This document shows, one piece after another, positions 5,566 to 13,912 of a stretch of 18,107 nucleotides of DNA. Both the position numbers and the translations under genes were made by a program. This DNA is from Methanosarcinales archaeon (GTDB lineage Archaea; Halobacteriota; Syntropharchaeia; Alkanophagales; Methanospirareceae), in NCBI GenBank assembly GCA_030665925.1, contig DAOUYX010000008.1, positions 1-18,107 of the forward strand, read 5' to 3'. Each line of letters starts with the position of its first letter. Position 1 is the stretch's first letter. Below the pieces are notes generated by a model. It searched no databases, was not told where the DNA came from, and worked only from the letters and a program-made list of their open reading frames with translations.

Positions 5566-6128
5566 AGAAACTGCATCTTCTACCTACGGTGGCGCTCATT
5601 TCCGTAATCCTTCTGGGTGCAATGTTTATGTACGTGGTGGAAGACATACCCGCGTTTGGTGACCCGAATTCACCACCAAATAAGTATGTTCCCTTACCCA
5701 TCAGTATTGATGCAGATGGGTTAGCGGACAGCTTAGATGCCGGTGTTGTCCCTGCGGAGTTGAAAAGTGAAATAGCGGAGATAGGTTACACAAGAGAAAA
5801 TCATTTCCCGTCCTTAGAAGAAGGGAACTATAAGATTGATAAAACAGAAGAGGGTTGGGACGTGCTTATCATGAAAGAGGAAAAATATTACCCGGGTCCT
5901 GAGAAATGGTATTTCATTAAAGAAGAATTAGGGGGGAAATTAAAGGTTTACAGGTATTCTATTCCCGTAAGATGGCAGGAGAAAACAGAGGAGGAGACGG
6001 AATTGCCCAACATGGTAACCTCAGGTCTTGCTGATTACAGAAGTTATGATACGATGTATGAGGAGGCTGTCATTTTCACTGCCGCTATTTCGGTTATAAT
6101 GTTATTGAGGAGGCGAGAGAAGCTTTGA
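5562..6128 (+). CDS. MbhE-like subunit (MrpA C-terminal tail) with a large hydrophilic insert
   Basis: Start ATG 5562 overlaps the stop of the MbhD gene as ATGA and has GGGAGGAG just upstream; earlier in-frame starts would run through the MbhD gene. The 188-residue product has TM1 (about 7-27), then AFGDPNSPPNKYV (31-43), and later LPNMVTSGLADYRSYDT (148-164) followed by TM2 (169-182). Both blocks are MbhE hallmarks. In ordinary MbhE proteins (about 95-110 residues) the two blocks are separated by some 15-20 residues; here about 105 residues lie between, rich in Glu, Lys, Tyr and Trp. The insert should sit on the outer face, by analogy with MbhE topology. I do not recognise its fold. Confidence 0.8.
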   Translation: MKKLHLLPTVALISVILLGAMFMYVVEDIPAFGDPNSPPNKYVPLPISIDADGLADSLDAGVVPAELKSEIAEIGYTRENHFPSLEEGNYKIDKTEEGWDVLIMKEEKYYPGPEKWYFIKEELGGKLKVYRYSIPVRWQEKTEEETELPNMVTSGLADYRSYDTMYEEAVIFTAAISVIMLLRRREKL

Positions 6129-6604
6129 GCACGGAGAAGAGAATACAGGAGAGGGACGTTGTAATACAAACGATAGCGAAGCTGATGATTCCCTTTATCC
6201 AACTCTACGGATTATACGTGATGGTAGGAACGGAAGGAGCGGGAGGTGGTTTCCAGGGAGGAACAGTACTTGCAGCTTCTTTTATTTTACTTGTCGTTGC
6301 TTTTGGCGTTGATAAAGGGCGTATGAAAATGCCTGAGGGTTGGAATGCCGTTTTTAAAAGCCTTGGCTTGTATTTATACGCGGGTGTAGGTGGTCTTTTA
6401 TGTATTATTTTCAGTCTCGGTAAGGCAGAGTATCTGAACTATTGTGCAATTCCTCTGGCGAAAATAATTGGTGGACCAGCAACCAGGGGATTCTGGGTAG
6501 GTAACATAGTAGAGGTGGGGATAGGGGTAACGGTGATGGCGGCATTCGTATCCATATTCTATGACCTTGTGAGGAAAGAAGAGAAGAAGGAGGCGAAGGA
6601 GTAG
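6125..6604 (+). CDS. mrpB: Mrp-type antiporter subunit B (MrpB/MnhB/MbhF)
   Basis: The 159-residue, four-TM product carries GAGGGFQGGTVLA (residues 38-50), the MrpB core motif, within an MnhB domain, and a second half with GPATRGFWVGNIVEVGIG as in the family. The start is TTG 6125, overlapping the TGA of the MbhE-like gene, with GAGGAGGCGAGA upstream; no better start exists in this frame. It ends with a charged tail (RKEEKKEAKE). The subunit belongs to the sodium-handling part of Mrp complexes. Confidence 0.9.
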   Translation: MSTEKRIQERDVVIQTIAKLMIPFIQLYGLYVMVGTEGAGGGFQGGTVLAASFILLVVAFGVDKGRMKMPEGWNAVFKSLGLYLYAGVGGLLCIIFSLGKAEYLNYCAIPLAKIIGGPATRGFWVGNIVEVGIGVTVMAAFVSIFYDLVRKEEKKEAKE

Positions 6605-6610
6605 GCAGAA

Positions 6611-7033
6611 ATGATTGAATGGATAGCACAGCACATAGTTGCGAAATATAATTTCTGGATTGCCATCGTCATCATGCTTACCGGTCTCTATGCAACGATA
6701 GCAAAGGGTAATTTACTGAAGAAACTCATTGGATTGACCATATTCCAAACCTCCATTTTCCTATTCTACATCTCCCTCTCGGATGTAGGAACACTGGCTG
6801 GATTGGGACTACACTATGGAACTGCACCGATAGTGTGGGAGGAAGGGATACACAAGGGCTACATGTATGTGAATCCGTTACCGCATGTGCTCATGCTGAC
6901 CGGGATAGTGGTGAGTGCGGCGACGACTGCAGTTGGTCTCGCCTTAGTAGTACGGCTGTACGAGGAGTACGGCACATTAGAAGAAGAGCGAATAATGGAG
7001 AAGGAGATGGAGATAGAAAGAAGGGGAACGTGA
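6611..7033 (+). CDS. mrpC: Mrp-type antiporter subunit C (MrpC/MnhC/MbhG, NuoK-like)
   Basis: MrpC is the NuoK homologue. The 140-residue protein has three TMs: about residues 13-31, 36-56 and 92-116. NPLPHVLMLTGIVVSAATTAVG (starting at 88) is the conserved NuoK/MrpC block. A loop of about 30 residues between TM2 and TM3 (DVGTLAGLGLHYG...) is longer than in NuoK, and the Glu-rich C-terminal tail (121-140) is extra. GGAG upstream (6598-6601) provides the ribosome site. Confidence 0.9.
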   Translation: MIEWIAQHIVAKYNFWIAIVIMLTGLYATIAKGNLLKKLIGLTIFQTSIFLFYISLSDVGTLAGLGLHYGTAPIVWEEGIHKGYMYVNPLPHVLMLTGIVVSAATTAVGLALVVRLYEEYGTLEEERIMEKEMEIERRGT

Positions 7034-7041
7034 TTAGATAA

Positions 7042-8550
7042 ATGTTGCCAATTGAGCAATTTCCCGTGCTCGTGGTTGCGATATCTCTGCTTTCTGCATT
7101 AACTATTTTACTTGCCGGATGGATAAATAAGAAATCGTGCTTTTTCATTTCCCTCGCAACAATCACCTTCCAATTCATTCTGTCTATTTTCATCTTGCAT
7201 CACGTCCTTACCGTGGGAACCATCCATTACTGGCTGGGCGGATGGAGACCACCGTGGGGTATAGAATATGTCGTAGATGCATTGAATGCCTACGTTTTGA
7301 TTATAATTCTTTTCCTGAGTTTATTGGCTGCGATATACTCAAAGAGGAGTGTAGAGCACGAGATAGATGAGAAGAAGCTCGTAACCTTCTATACGCTCTT
7401 CCAACTACTCGTTACCGGGTTAGCCGGTGTAGTGGTAACCGGGGATCTGTTCAATATGTACGTTCTGCTTGAGGTATGTTCTCTGGCTGCGTATGCACTG
7501 ATAGCGGTAGCGGGAGGGCGAGCGTTGAAGGCGAGTTATAATTATCTGGTAATGGGCGCCATTGGCGTTTGTTTCTACTTGCTTGGCATCGCTTTCCTCT
7601 ATTCGGTAACGGGCACACTGAATATGGGCGACATGAGACTTTTGCTCCCCGCTCTGTATGGGAACAAAGGGGTTCAATTGGCTTTCGTTTTTATGTTCAT
7701 TGGCTTGGGTATAAAAGCTGCTTTCTTCCCCCTTCATACTTGGCAGCCTGACGCTTATACTTACGCTCCTTCTGCGATAACCGTGATAATATCTACGGCG
7801 ATGGCAAAGGCTTCCATTTACGCACTCATAAGAATCATTTTCTCGGTATTCACCGTGGATTTTATCACTCTTTTCGCGCCCATAGCTGATATTATTAGCT
7901 GGGTTGCGGCGATAGCCATGATCTTTGGCTCTATACTTGCGATAGCGCAGTTTAACTTGAAAAGGATGCTTGCGTATTCGAGTATAGCGAATATAGGATA
8001 TATAATGCTCGGCGTGGGGCTTTCTACTTCCACAACCTTAGGACTAACTCCTGCATTGATGCATATACTGAACCATGCATTGATGAAAGGCTGTTTGTTC
8101 ATGGCAGCATGTGGATTCATCTATAAGGCGGATTTACGGGATATAAGGGACCTTGTGGGCTTAGCGAGGAGAATGCCTTATACGTGCTTTGCCTTCCTTT
8201 TAGCTGCTCTTTCTATGATAGGTTTCCCGCCAAGCGTAGGATTTGTCACGAAATTGTATTTAATATTCGCTGCGTTAGATGCAGGCAAATATATATTTAT
8301 AGCTGTGATATTCTTTAGCACGCTTCTTATGATCGTTTATTTCTGGCATGTGATAGAAATTATGTACATAAGGGTAGAAGAGGGTGGAGAAAAAGAAATA
8401 AGTGTAACCGAGGTCCCGAGGAGTATGTTCATCCCGGGGTTAGTGCTTGCGTTTCTCTGTTTCATTGTGGGGATTATCTGGCTCATTGGAACTCCCATGC
8501 CCTTGATGGACGCAATTAATTCGGGATTGGGATTGGGGGTGGTGCCATGA
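7042..8550 (+). CDS. mrpD: Antiporter-type subunit 1, MrpD-like (NuoL/M/N family)
   Basis: The 502-residue protein has about 14 TM helices of the proton-translocating NuoL/M/N family. Key charged residues are present: Glu144 in LLEVCSLAAYAL (TM5; the same number as the essential Glu of E. coli NuoM) and Lys225 in GLGIKAAFFPLHTW (TM7). LKRMLAYSSIANIGYIMLG (about 315-335) and NHALMKGCLFM (TM11 region) complete the family pattern. By its position directly after mrpC and its overall features it is the MrpD equivalent. It should conduct protons (or exchange them for Na+) across the cytoplasmic membrane. Its last bases overlap the next gene by ATGA. Confidence 0.9.
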   Translation: MLPIEQFPVLVVAISLLSALTILLAGWINKKSCFFISLATITFQFILSIFILHHVLTVGTIHYWLGGWRPPWGIEYVVDALNAYVLIIILFLSLLAAIYSKRSVEHEIDEKKLVTFYTLFQLLVTGLAGVVVTGDLFNMYVLLEVCSLAAYALIAVAGGRALKASYNYLVMGAIGVCFYLLGIAFLYSVTGTLNMGDMRLLLPALYGNKGVQLAFVFMFIGLGIKAAFFPLHTWQPDAYTYAPSAITVIISTAMAKASIYALIRIIFSVFTVDFITLFAPIADIISWVAAIAMIFGSILAIAQFNLKRMLAYSSIANIGYIMLGVGLSTSTTLGLTPALMHILNHALMKGCLFMAACGFIYKADLRDIRDLVGLARRMPYTCFAFLLAALSMIGFPPSVGFVTKLYLIFAALDAGKYIFIAVIFFSTLLMIVYFWHVIEIMYIRVEEGGEKEISVTEVPRSMFIPGLVLAFLCFIVGIIWLIGTPMPLMDAINSGLGLGVVP

Positions 8551-10088
8551 CGGTAGTAGTGGAGTCCATTAGACCGGTGTTAGCAGTTTCATGCCCCGCT
8601 ATTTGTGCTCTCCTTATACTACTATTTTATCATCCGAAGCTTTCCACGCGGGTGAATCTGAGGGAGAGCTGCACGATAATCGCCAGTGTAATACAGTTTT
8701 TGATTGTCCTATCAATGGCACCGATTATTCTGGAAGGACAAGAGCTCAGATGCCATTTACTTACTATATGTCCCGGGATTGTTCTTAGTTACAAAGTAGA
8801 TGCTTTTGGTCTTCTTTTCGCTTTTACTTCTTCCTGCCTCTGGATTCTGGTCTCTCTATACTCCATAGGGTATATGCGTGCATTGAAGGAGCACGCGCAA
8901 ACTCGATACTTCTTTATGTTCGCTTTAGCCATCTTCGCTGCGGTAAGCATGGCAATGTCCGAGAACCTCGTTACTTTCTACATCTTTTATGAGACGTTAA
9001 CGGCGTCTACATACTGGTTGGTGGCTCATCACGAGGATAAAGAAGCGTTATTTGCAGGTCGTAAATACCTGACATATCTGCTTACATCCGGTTGGTTCTT
9101 ATTCACTGCGACAGTGTTAACCTATGTCCTTACCGGGACTACCGATTTTGTGCCCAATGGAATATTAAGTCTCGATTCTGCAGCACCCTGGGTATTGATG
9201 ATATTATTTGCATTATTCATGCTGGGCTTAATGAAAGCTGCATGGATACCTTTTCACTCGTGGCTTCCTACTGCAATGGTCGCGCCAACGCCGGTAAGTG
9301 CGCTTTTGCATGCCGTAGCAGTAGTAAAGGCAGGTGTATTTGGGTTTGTCCGGGTCGTATGCTACATATATGGAATAGAATTGATGAGCGGGCTTGGACT
9401 GGGGCTAATACTTGCTTCTATTGCTTCTTTCACCATGATTGTGGGTTCTTTCTTGGCTATCGGACAGGACAACTTGAAGAGGAGATTAGCATATTCCACC
9501 ATAAGCCAGTTATCTTACATCATCTTTGGTGTGGCGTTATTAAGTCATTTCGGTGCAATAGGATCAATGATTCATATTCCTTTCCACGGGTTCATGAAGA
9601 TAACTCTCTTTCTGTGTGCTGGTGCTCTGATAGTAATAGCGGGGAAGACAGAAGTGAGCCAGATGGCAGGTATAGGGAGACGTGGGCAAATGCCGATAAC
9701 AATGTTAGCATTTACCATTGGTGCGATTGGGATGTGTGGAGCGCCACCGGTATGCGGATTTATAAGTAAATGGTATCTTTGCCTTGGAACACTGGAAGCA
9801 GGTATGCCGATTTTCTTAGGCGTTATCCTGATAAGTTCTTTGCTGGACGTTGTTTATTTCTTCCCGATAATAAGAACCGCATTCTTTGAAAAACCGTTGG
9901 AAATGAACGGAGGGGAGAGGGAAGAGAAGGTAAGAAGTAAAGAAACAGAACAGCCCCTATATCTCTTCATGGTTATTCCCTTAGCGATAACAGCAATTTT
10001 CTCCGTCATATTTTGCTTCTTCCCTCATACATTCCATATCCTTGACCTTGCAGAGATGGCGGTTAGCAACATTTTCGGAGGTGTGTGA
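8547..10088 (+). CDS. Antiporter-type subunit 2, resembling the N-terminal part of MrpA/NuoL
   Basis: This 513-residue, roughly 14-TM protein has Glu149 in FYETLTASTYWL (TM5), Lys230 in LMKAAWIPFHSWLP (TM7), and PTAMVAPTPVSALLHAVAVVKAG (from about 241, quoted motif parts: APTPVSALLH, VVKAG) with His255 and Lys261. That last block is the signature of MrpA and NuoL. The MbhD and MbhE parts that complete a bacterial MrpA are encoded separately upstream in this cluster, so MrpA is split and reordered here. A hydrophilic stretch (about 450-475, EREEKVRSKETEQ) precedes the last TM. Translation is probably coupled to the previous gene through the ATGA overlap. Confidence 0.85.
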   Translation: MTVVVESIRPVLAVSCPAICALLILLFYHPKLSTRVNLRESCTIIASVIQFLIVLSMAPIILEGQELRCHLLTICPGIVLSYKVDAFGLLFAFTSSCLWILVSLYSIGYMRALKEHAQTRYFFMFALAIFAAVSMAMSENLVTFYIFYETLTASTYWLVAHHEDKEALFAGRKYLTYLLTSGWFLFTATVLTYVLTGTTDFVPNGILSLDSAAPWVLMILFALFMLGLMKAAWIPFHSWLPTAMVAPTPVSALLHAVAVVKAGVFGFVRVVCYIYGIELMSGLGLGLILASIASFTMIVGSFLAIGQDNLKRRLAYSTISQLSYIIFGVALLSHFGAIGSMIHIPFHGFMKITLFLCAGALIVIAGKTEVSQMAGIGRRGQMPITMLAFTIGAIGMCGAPPVCGFISKWYLCLGTLEAGMPIFLGVILISSLLDVVYFFPIIRTAFFEKPLEMNGGEREEKVRSKETEQPLYLFMVIPLAITAIFSVIFCFFPHTFHILDLAEMAVSNIFGGV

Positions 10089-10092
10089 AGAA

Positions 10093-10524
10093 GTGAAAGA
10101 TGAGATAAGGAGTAGGAATTTATTGATTGCATCTTTTGTTTCTTTCTTTGCTCTGATCGGGATAATATTTTTCGTTTCCTGGTATACGCATTCCGAGTTA
10201 TGGCATGAAGTATTGCTATGGTTTTACGTCATAGTTGGAGTTGTTGCGTACGTCGTGCTGTGTTTTATGGCAAAAAAACCGGCTCCTCCGCATAGGAATT
10301 TATTAATTGTAATCTATTTTTGTTGTCTCGCTGGGATGGTCATTGCGGGTTTACCGGTTCACTGGCATATAGAGTTCCCGTGGCAAGAACCAATACCAAT
10401 AGCATTTTACGCAATATTTGGATTTGCTGCATGCGTATTTCTGATTTATTTCGCTAAAGGACTACGTCTCTGGCTTCCGAAGGAATATGATTACTATGAG
10501 AAGAAAAGGAGGGGCAGAGAATGA
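10093..10524 (+). CDS. Unrecognised four-TM membrane protein inside the antiporter cluster
   Basis: I start at GTG 10093 because GGAGGTG (10077-10083) lies 9 bases upstream and the previous gene ends at 10088; a TTG at 10042 would overlap that gene by 47 bases. The 143-residue product has four hydrophobic segments (about residues 9-29, 36-60, 70-88 and 103-122), a short HWHIEFPW loop before the last one, and a basic tail (EKKRRGRE). It does not show NuoJ, NuoK, MrpE/F/G or DUF4040 motifs. The ATGA overlap with the next antiporter gene suggests it is made with the complex and may be an accessory subunit. No function can be assigned. Confidence 0.7.
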   Translation: MKDEIRSRNLLIASFVSFFALIGIIFFVSWYTHSELWHEVLLWFYVIVGVVAYVVLCFMAKKPAPPHRNLLIVIYFCCLAGMVIAGLPVHWHIEFPWQEPIPIAFYAIFGFAACVFLIYFAKGLRLWLPKEYDYYEKKRRGRE

Positions 10525-12332
10525 TTGAGTGGTTGCATCCGGGACTTATATTTATCTTTGGTGCCTTCCTCATACCTCTGTTTAAAGGTAAATGGAAAAA
10601 GGCATATTTGCTTTTACCTCCAACAGCGGCGCTTATAAGCGTTGTTCTCATGTTAAAGGGAGTATTAGGGAGTAGCGGCTCTTTCTGGCATATACCATTT
10701 TTGCAATATACACTCGTCCTCGGTAGAGTGGACAAACTGAGTTTGTGTTTTGGATTGATATTTACACTCGCAGCATTCTGTATGATTCTTTACGCGCTCC
10801 ATGTTGAGAGCAGCATTGAGCACATGGCATCATTTTTCTACGTAGGCAGTGCACTTGGCGTTGTTTTCGCAGGTGACCTCTTCACACTGTATATCTTCTG
10901 GGAGATAATGGCGATTGCATCTCTGCTCCTTGTCTGGCTCAGGAAGACGGATAGAGCACGAAGGGCTGGAATGAGGTATTTCTTGTGGCACTTCTTCGGT
11001 GGTTTATGTCTATTAGGAGGCATAATCATGTATGTCATTAATACGGGCACCGTTGCGTTTGACTACATAGGATTAGGAGGAGTGGGTGGGTTAGCCTCTT
11101 ATTTCATATTCATCGGATTTCTACTGAACGCTGGTGCCCCCCCTATACACGGGTGGTTACCTGATGCCTATCCGGAAGCAACTATTACGGGTGCAGTATT
11201 TATGAGTGCCTTTACCACAAAGACTGCGGTGTATATCCTGGTAAGAACATTCCCCGGGACTGATATTCTGATATACATCGGGGCGATAATGACGGTATAC
11301 CCCATCTTCTATGCTGTTCTTGAGAATAACGTAAGGAGGGTGCTTGGATATAGCCTCCTTAATCAGGTAGGATTCATGTTATGCGGCGTAGGAATAGGAA
11401 CTGAACTGGCAATTTGTGGTACAGTGGCTCACGCTTTCTGCCACATCATATACAAGGGACTTCTTTTTATGTCCGCAGGCTCGGTCATGCAGATGACAGG
11501 GAAGGAGAACTGCACAGAACTGGGCGGATTATACAAGACCATGCCCTTTACGACTGCGTGCTGTATGATAGCAGCAGCATCAATATCCGCATTCCCCGGA
11601 TTCAGCGGTTTTGTAAGCAAATCAATGATTATCAGTGAAGCCGGATGTTTGCATTTGGGTATCGTATGGGTTCTTTTACAACTTGCCTCTGCTGGTGTGT
11701 TTCACCATGCGGGCGTAAAAGTTCCTTATTTCACTTTCTTTGCCAAAGACTCCGGCATAAGGACCCATGAACCACCACTTAATATGATGCTTGGCATGGG
11801 GATTCCTGCCTTTTTATGTGTCTTTTTGGGTGTTTATCCGCAACCACTTTATAATATTCTCCCTAACCCTGCTGCCCTTGGTTATATGCCTTACACGGGT
11901 AGCCATGTGGTGGGACAAGCCCAGATGCTAATGTTCGCTTCTTTAGCTTTCTACGTGCTCATAATCTCAGGAGTATATCCACCGGAACAAAGAAAGATCA
12001 ATCTCGATACCGATTGGCTCGTCAGAATACCGGGGATGAGATTTGTGTGGTTCTGTCAAAAGCCACTGATAGCATTTGCGAATTTCATTGACCGAAATGT
12101 ATTGAGAACGGCAGATGCTTCTAAGTCTTCCCCTGACGCAGTTGCGGTTTGTGAGAAGTGGATGGATAAATTTTATCATAAGGGACTCACCTCTACCCCA
12201 AGAGCCATTTATAAAGGGGTGGAGCCACTTAAGAGTGAGATTGGATACTTACCGTGGAATTTACTATATGTCCTTATATCCTTCATCATCTTCCTCCTTA
12301 TAATGTTATTGTGGGGGGTGGGGATAAAATAA
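10521..12332 (+). CDS. Antiporter-type subunit 3, long MrpD-like protein with C-terminal extension
   Basis: At 603 residues this is the longest of the four. TM5 keeps the Glu (E128 in YIFWEIMAIASLLLVW), but the TM7 Lys is replaced by Asn (N203 in GFLLNAGAPPIHGWLPDAY). TM8 contains Lys234 in FTTKTAVYILVR. This GAPPIHGWLPDAYPEAT...FTTKTAVY pattern marks the archaeal/bacterial 'Na+/H+ antiporter subunit D' subgroup in which TM7 Asn is, from memory, usual. After the antiporter core there is an INLDTDW motif (about 493-500), a hydrophilic/amphipathic stretch of some 75 residues, and one more TM (about 580-601), an arrangement resembling the lateral helix and last TM of NuoL/MrpA. Start ATG 10521 overlaps the previous stop as ATGA. 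Confidence 0.85.
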   Translation: MIEWLHPGLIFIFGAFLIPLFKGKWKKAYLLLPPTAALISVVLMLKGVLGSSGSFWHIPFLQYTLVLGRVDKLSLCFGLIFTLAAFCMILYALHVESSIEHMASFFYVGSALGVVFAGDLFTLYIFWEIMAIASLLLVWLRKTDRARRAGMRYFLWHFFGGLCLLGGIIMYVINTGTVAFDYIGLGGVGGLASYFIFIGFLLNAGAPPIHGWLPDAYPEATITGAVFMSAFTTKTAVYILVRTFPGTDILIYIGAIMTVYPIFYAVLENNVRRVLGYSLLNQVGFMLCGVGIGTELAICGTVAHAFCHIIYKGLLFMSAGSVMQMTGKENCTELGGLYKTMPFTTACCMIAAASISAFPGFSGFVSKSMIISEAGCLHLGIVWVLLQLASAGVFHHAGVKVPYFTFFAKDSGIRTHEPPLNMMLGMGIPAFLCVFLGVYPQPLYNILPNPAALGYMPYTGSHVVGQAQMLMFASLAFYVLIISGVYPPEQRKINLDTDWLVRIPGMRFVWFCQKPLIAFANFIDRNVLRTADASKSSPDAVAVCEKWMDKFYHKGLTSTPRAIYKGVEPLKSEIGYLPWNLLYVLISFIIFLLIMLLWGVGIK

Positions 12333-13841
12333 ATGATACCGCATATTCTTCTTCAAACACTAATAGTGCCCGTCATAGCCTCCGTAATCATATTTTTAAC
12401 CAGATCAAAAATAGGAGAGAAGGCAGGCTGGATAGCGGGCATTACTCACTTATACACTACTGTCCTTCTTTGCATAGCGGGCATCAGAGTTTATGGGGGA
12501 GAAACAATTTATGAGGAATACCCAATTGGAGCGGTGGTCAATTTCAATCTTTTAGCAGACGGTTTGAGTATACCAGTTGCATTGATAATGAATTTAATAT
12601 GCCTTGCCCTTGCATTTTACTCGATACACTACGTAGACCACAGAATAGAGGCAATATACGGAGAAGTGGATAAAAAGACCTGGCTTATGTATTACACGCG
12701 GTTCTTCTTTTTGTTCAACTTCTTTTCCGTAGGTTTCATGGGTGTTTCCTTTGCTACAAACCTTTTGGCAATGTATCTTTTCATGGAACTGTTGACTGTT
12801 ATTCCCCTTTATTTCATAATGGCTACATTTGGCTATTCCGATTTTATAGAGCGTTACAAAGTTGCGTTAATGTGTCTTTTCTGGGGAGTTGCTGAGGCGA
12901 CCTTCTTCCTGATTGGGATTATATGGGGCTATACGCAGATAGGTAGCTTTGAGATCTCGGAGTTACACAATCTTGCAGGGAATCCACTTACTCTTTGGAT
13001 TGCTTCTTTTATCCTTCTCGGATTGGCTATTAAGCTGGCAATGGTTCCTTTCCAGGTTTGGATGCCCTGGGTTCACGCGGAACATCCCACGTGCATAGCG
13101 GGATTGCTTGCGGTTTATGCGAATATCGCGGCTTATGTGATAGTTAGGGTTCTCGTTTTGCCACTGCATGACGATCTCAAAGTTTTTTGCATACCAGTGA
13201 TGGTGTTTGCGGCGATAACAATGATATATGGCGCACTTCTCGCATTGGCTCAAACAGACGTGAAACGACTCTGCGCTTGCTCAACTATAAGCCAGATATC
13301 GTACTCGGTATTTGGGATTGGAGCATTCACTGTTTTGGGTGTTGAAGGCGGGATCTTTTACTTCCTGAGTCACATTCTGGGTAAAGCAATTTTCTTCTCA
13401 ACCGGGGGTATATTAGTTTATGTAACGGGGATCAGAGATATGAGAAAGATGGGTGGACTCTGGTCTAAGATGCCTATAACCGCTACACTCTGGATATCCG
13501 CTTCATTGATACTATCGGGTATTCCGCCATTTAGTGGTTTTGTAGGGAAATGGGTATTGTTTACAGGCGCTTTCCAGTTCGGAATGGAAAATCCCATTGT
13601 GCTGCCAATTGTCATCCTGGCGGTCATGTCAACTATACTAACGCTGGTCTATACATTCTTACGTGGGTTACAAATATTCTTTGGTCCTTTGAAACCAGCA
13701 CTAGCAAATAATGATAAGATTAGAGACCCTCCATTAACAATGACTATTCCTCTTCTCATTCTTGCAGTTGTATCTTTCATCCTGGGCGTGTATCCCGAGC
13801 CCATCCTGGAGCTCCTTCACTCTGTGATAGGTATATTATAA
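12333..13841 (+). CDS. Antiporter-type subunit 4 (NuoM/MrpD-like)
   Basis: The 502-residue protein again has about 14 TMs. Glu152 in YLFMELLTVIPLYF (TM5) and Lys234 in LAIKLAMVPFQVWMPWVHAE (TM7) are intact, followed by HPTCIAGLLAVYANIAAYVIVR, where the usual Lys of TM8 (as in LKMGGYG or VKAG) is replaced by a Tyr/Asn context. Later come DVKRLCACSTISQISYSVFG and SHILGKAIFFSTGG. It begins directly after the stop of the preceding gene (TAA ATG). An Asp-Lys-rich loop (DHRIEAIYGEVDKKT, about 102-116) interrupts the early TMs. It is distinct from subunits 1-3, so the four are diverged paralogues, not recent tandem copies. Confidence 0.85.
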   Translation: MIPHILLQTLIVPVIASVIIFLTRSKIGEKAGWIAGITHLYTTVLLCIAGIRVYGGETIYEEYPIGAVVNFNLLADGLSIPVALIMNLICLALAFYSIHYVDHRIEAIYGEVDKKTWLMYYTRFFFLFNFFSVGFMGVSFATNLLAMYLFMELLTVIPLYFIMATFGYSDFIERYKVALMCLFWGVAEATFFLIGIIWGYTQIGSFEISELHNLAGNPLTLWIASFILLGLAIKLAMVPFQVWMPWVHAEHPTCIAGLLAVYANIAAYVIVRVLVLPLHDDLKVFCIPVMVFAAITMIYGALLALAQTDVKRLCACSTISQISYSVFGIGAFTVLGVEGGIFYFLSHILGKAIFFSTGGILVYVTGIRDMRKMGGLWSKMPITATLWISASLILSGIPPFSGFVGKWVLFTGAFQFGMENPIVLPIVILAVMSTILTLVYTFLRGLQIFFGPLKPALANNDKIRDPPLTMTIPLLILAVVSFILGVYPEPILELLHSVIGIL

Positions 13842-13912
13842 ATAAATGCGTAACTAATAGCTAGCTCGTGTATCAAACGAGATAAACATTGTAGTAAGAA
13901 AGAGGTGATAAA

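Noticed and set aside
9092..9769. 225-codon plus-strand frame
   Set aside because: Out-of-frame shadow of antiporter subunit 2; rich in Cys, Arg, His and Ser as expected for a shifted membrane-protein gene.
4174..13841. Membrane-bound hydrogenase or F420H2 dehydrogenase
   Set aside because: No NiFe large or small subunit, no NuoB/C/D/H/I homologue and no iron-sulfur Cys motifs are seen in the window; only antiporter-type subunits are present.
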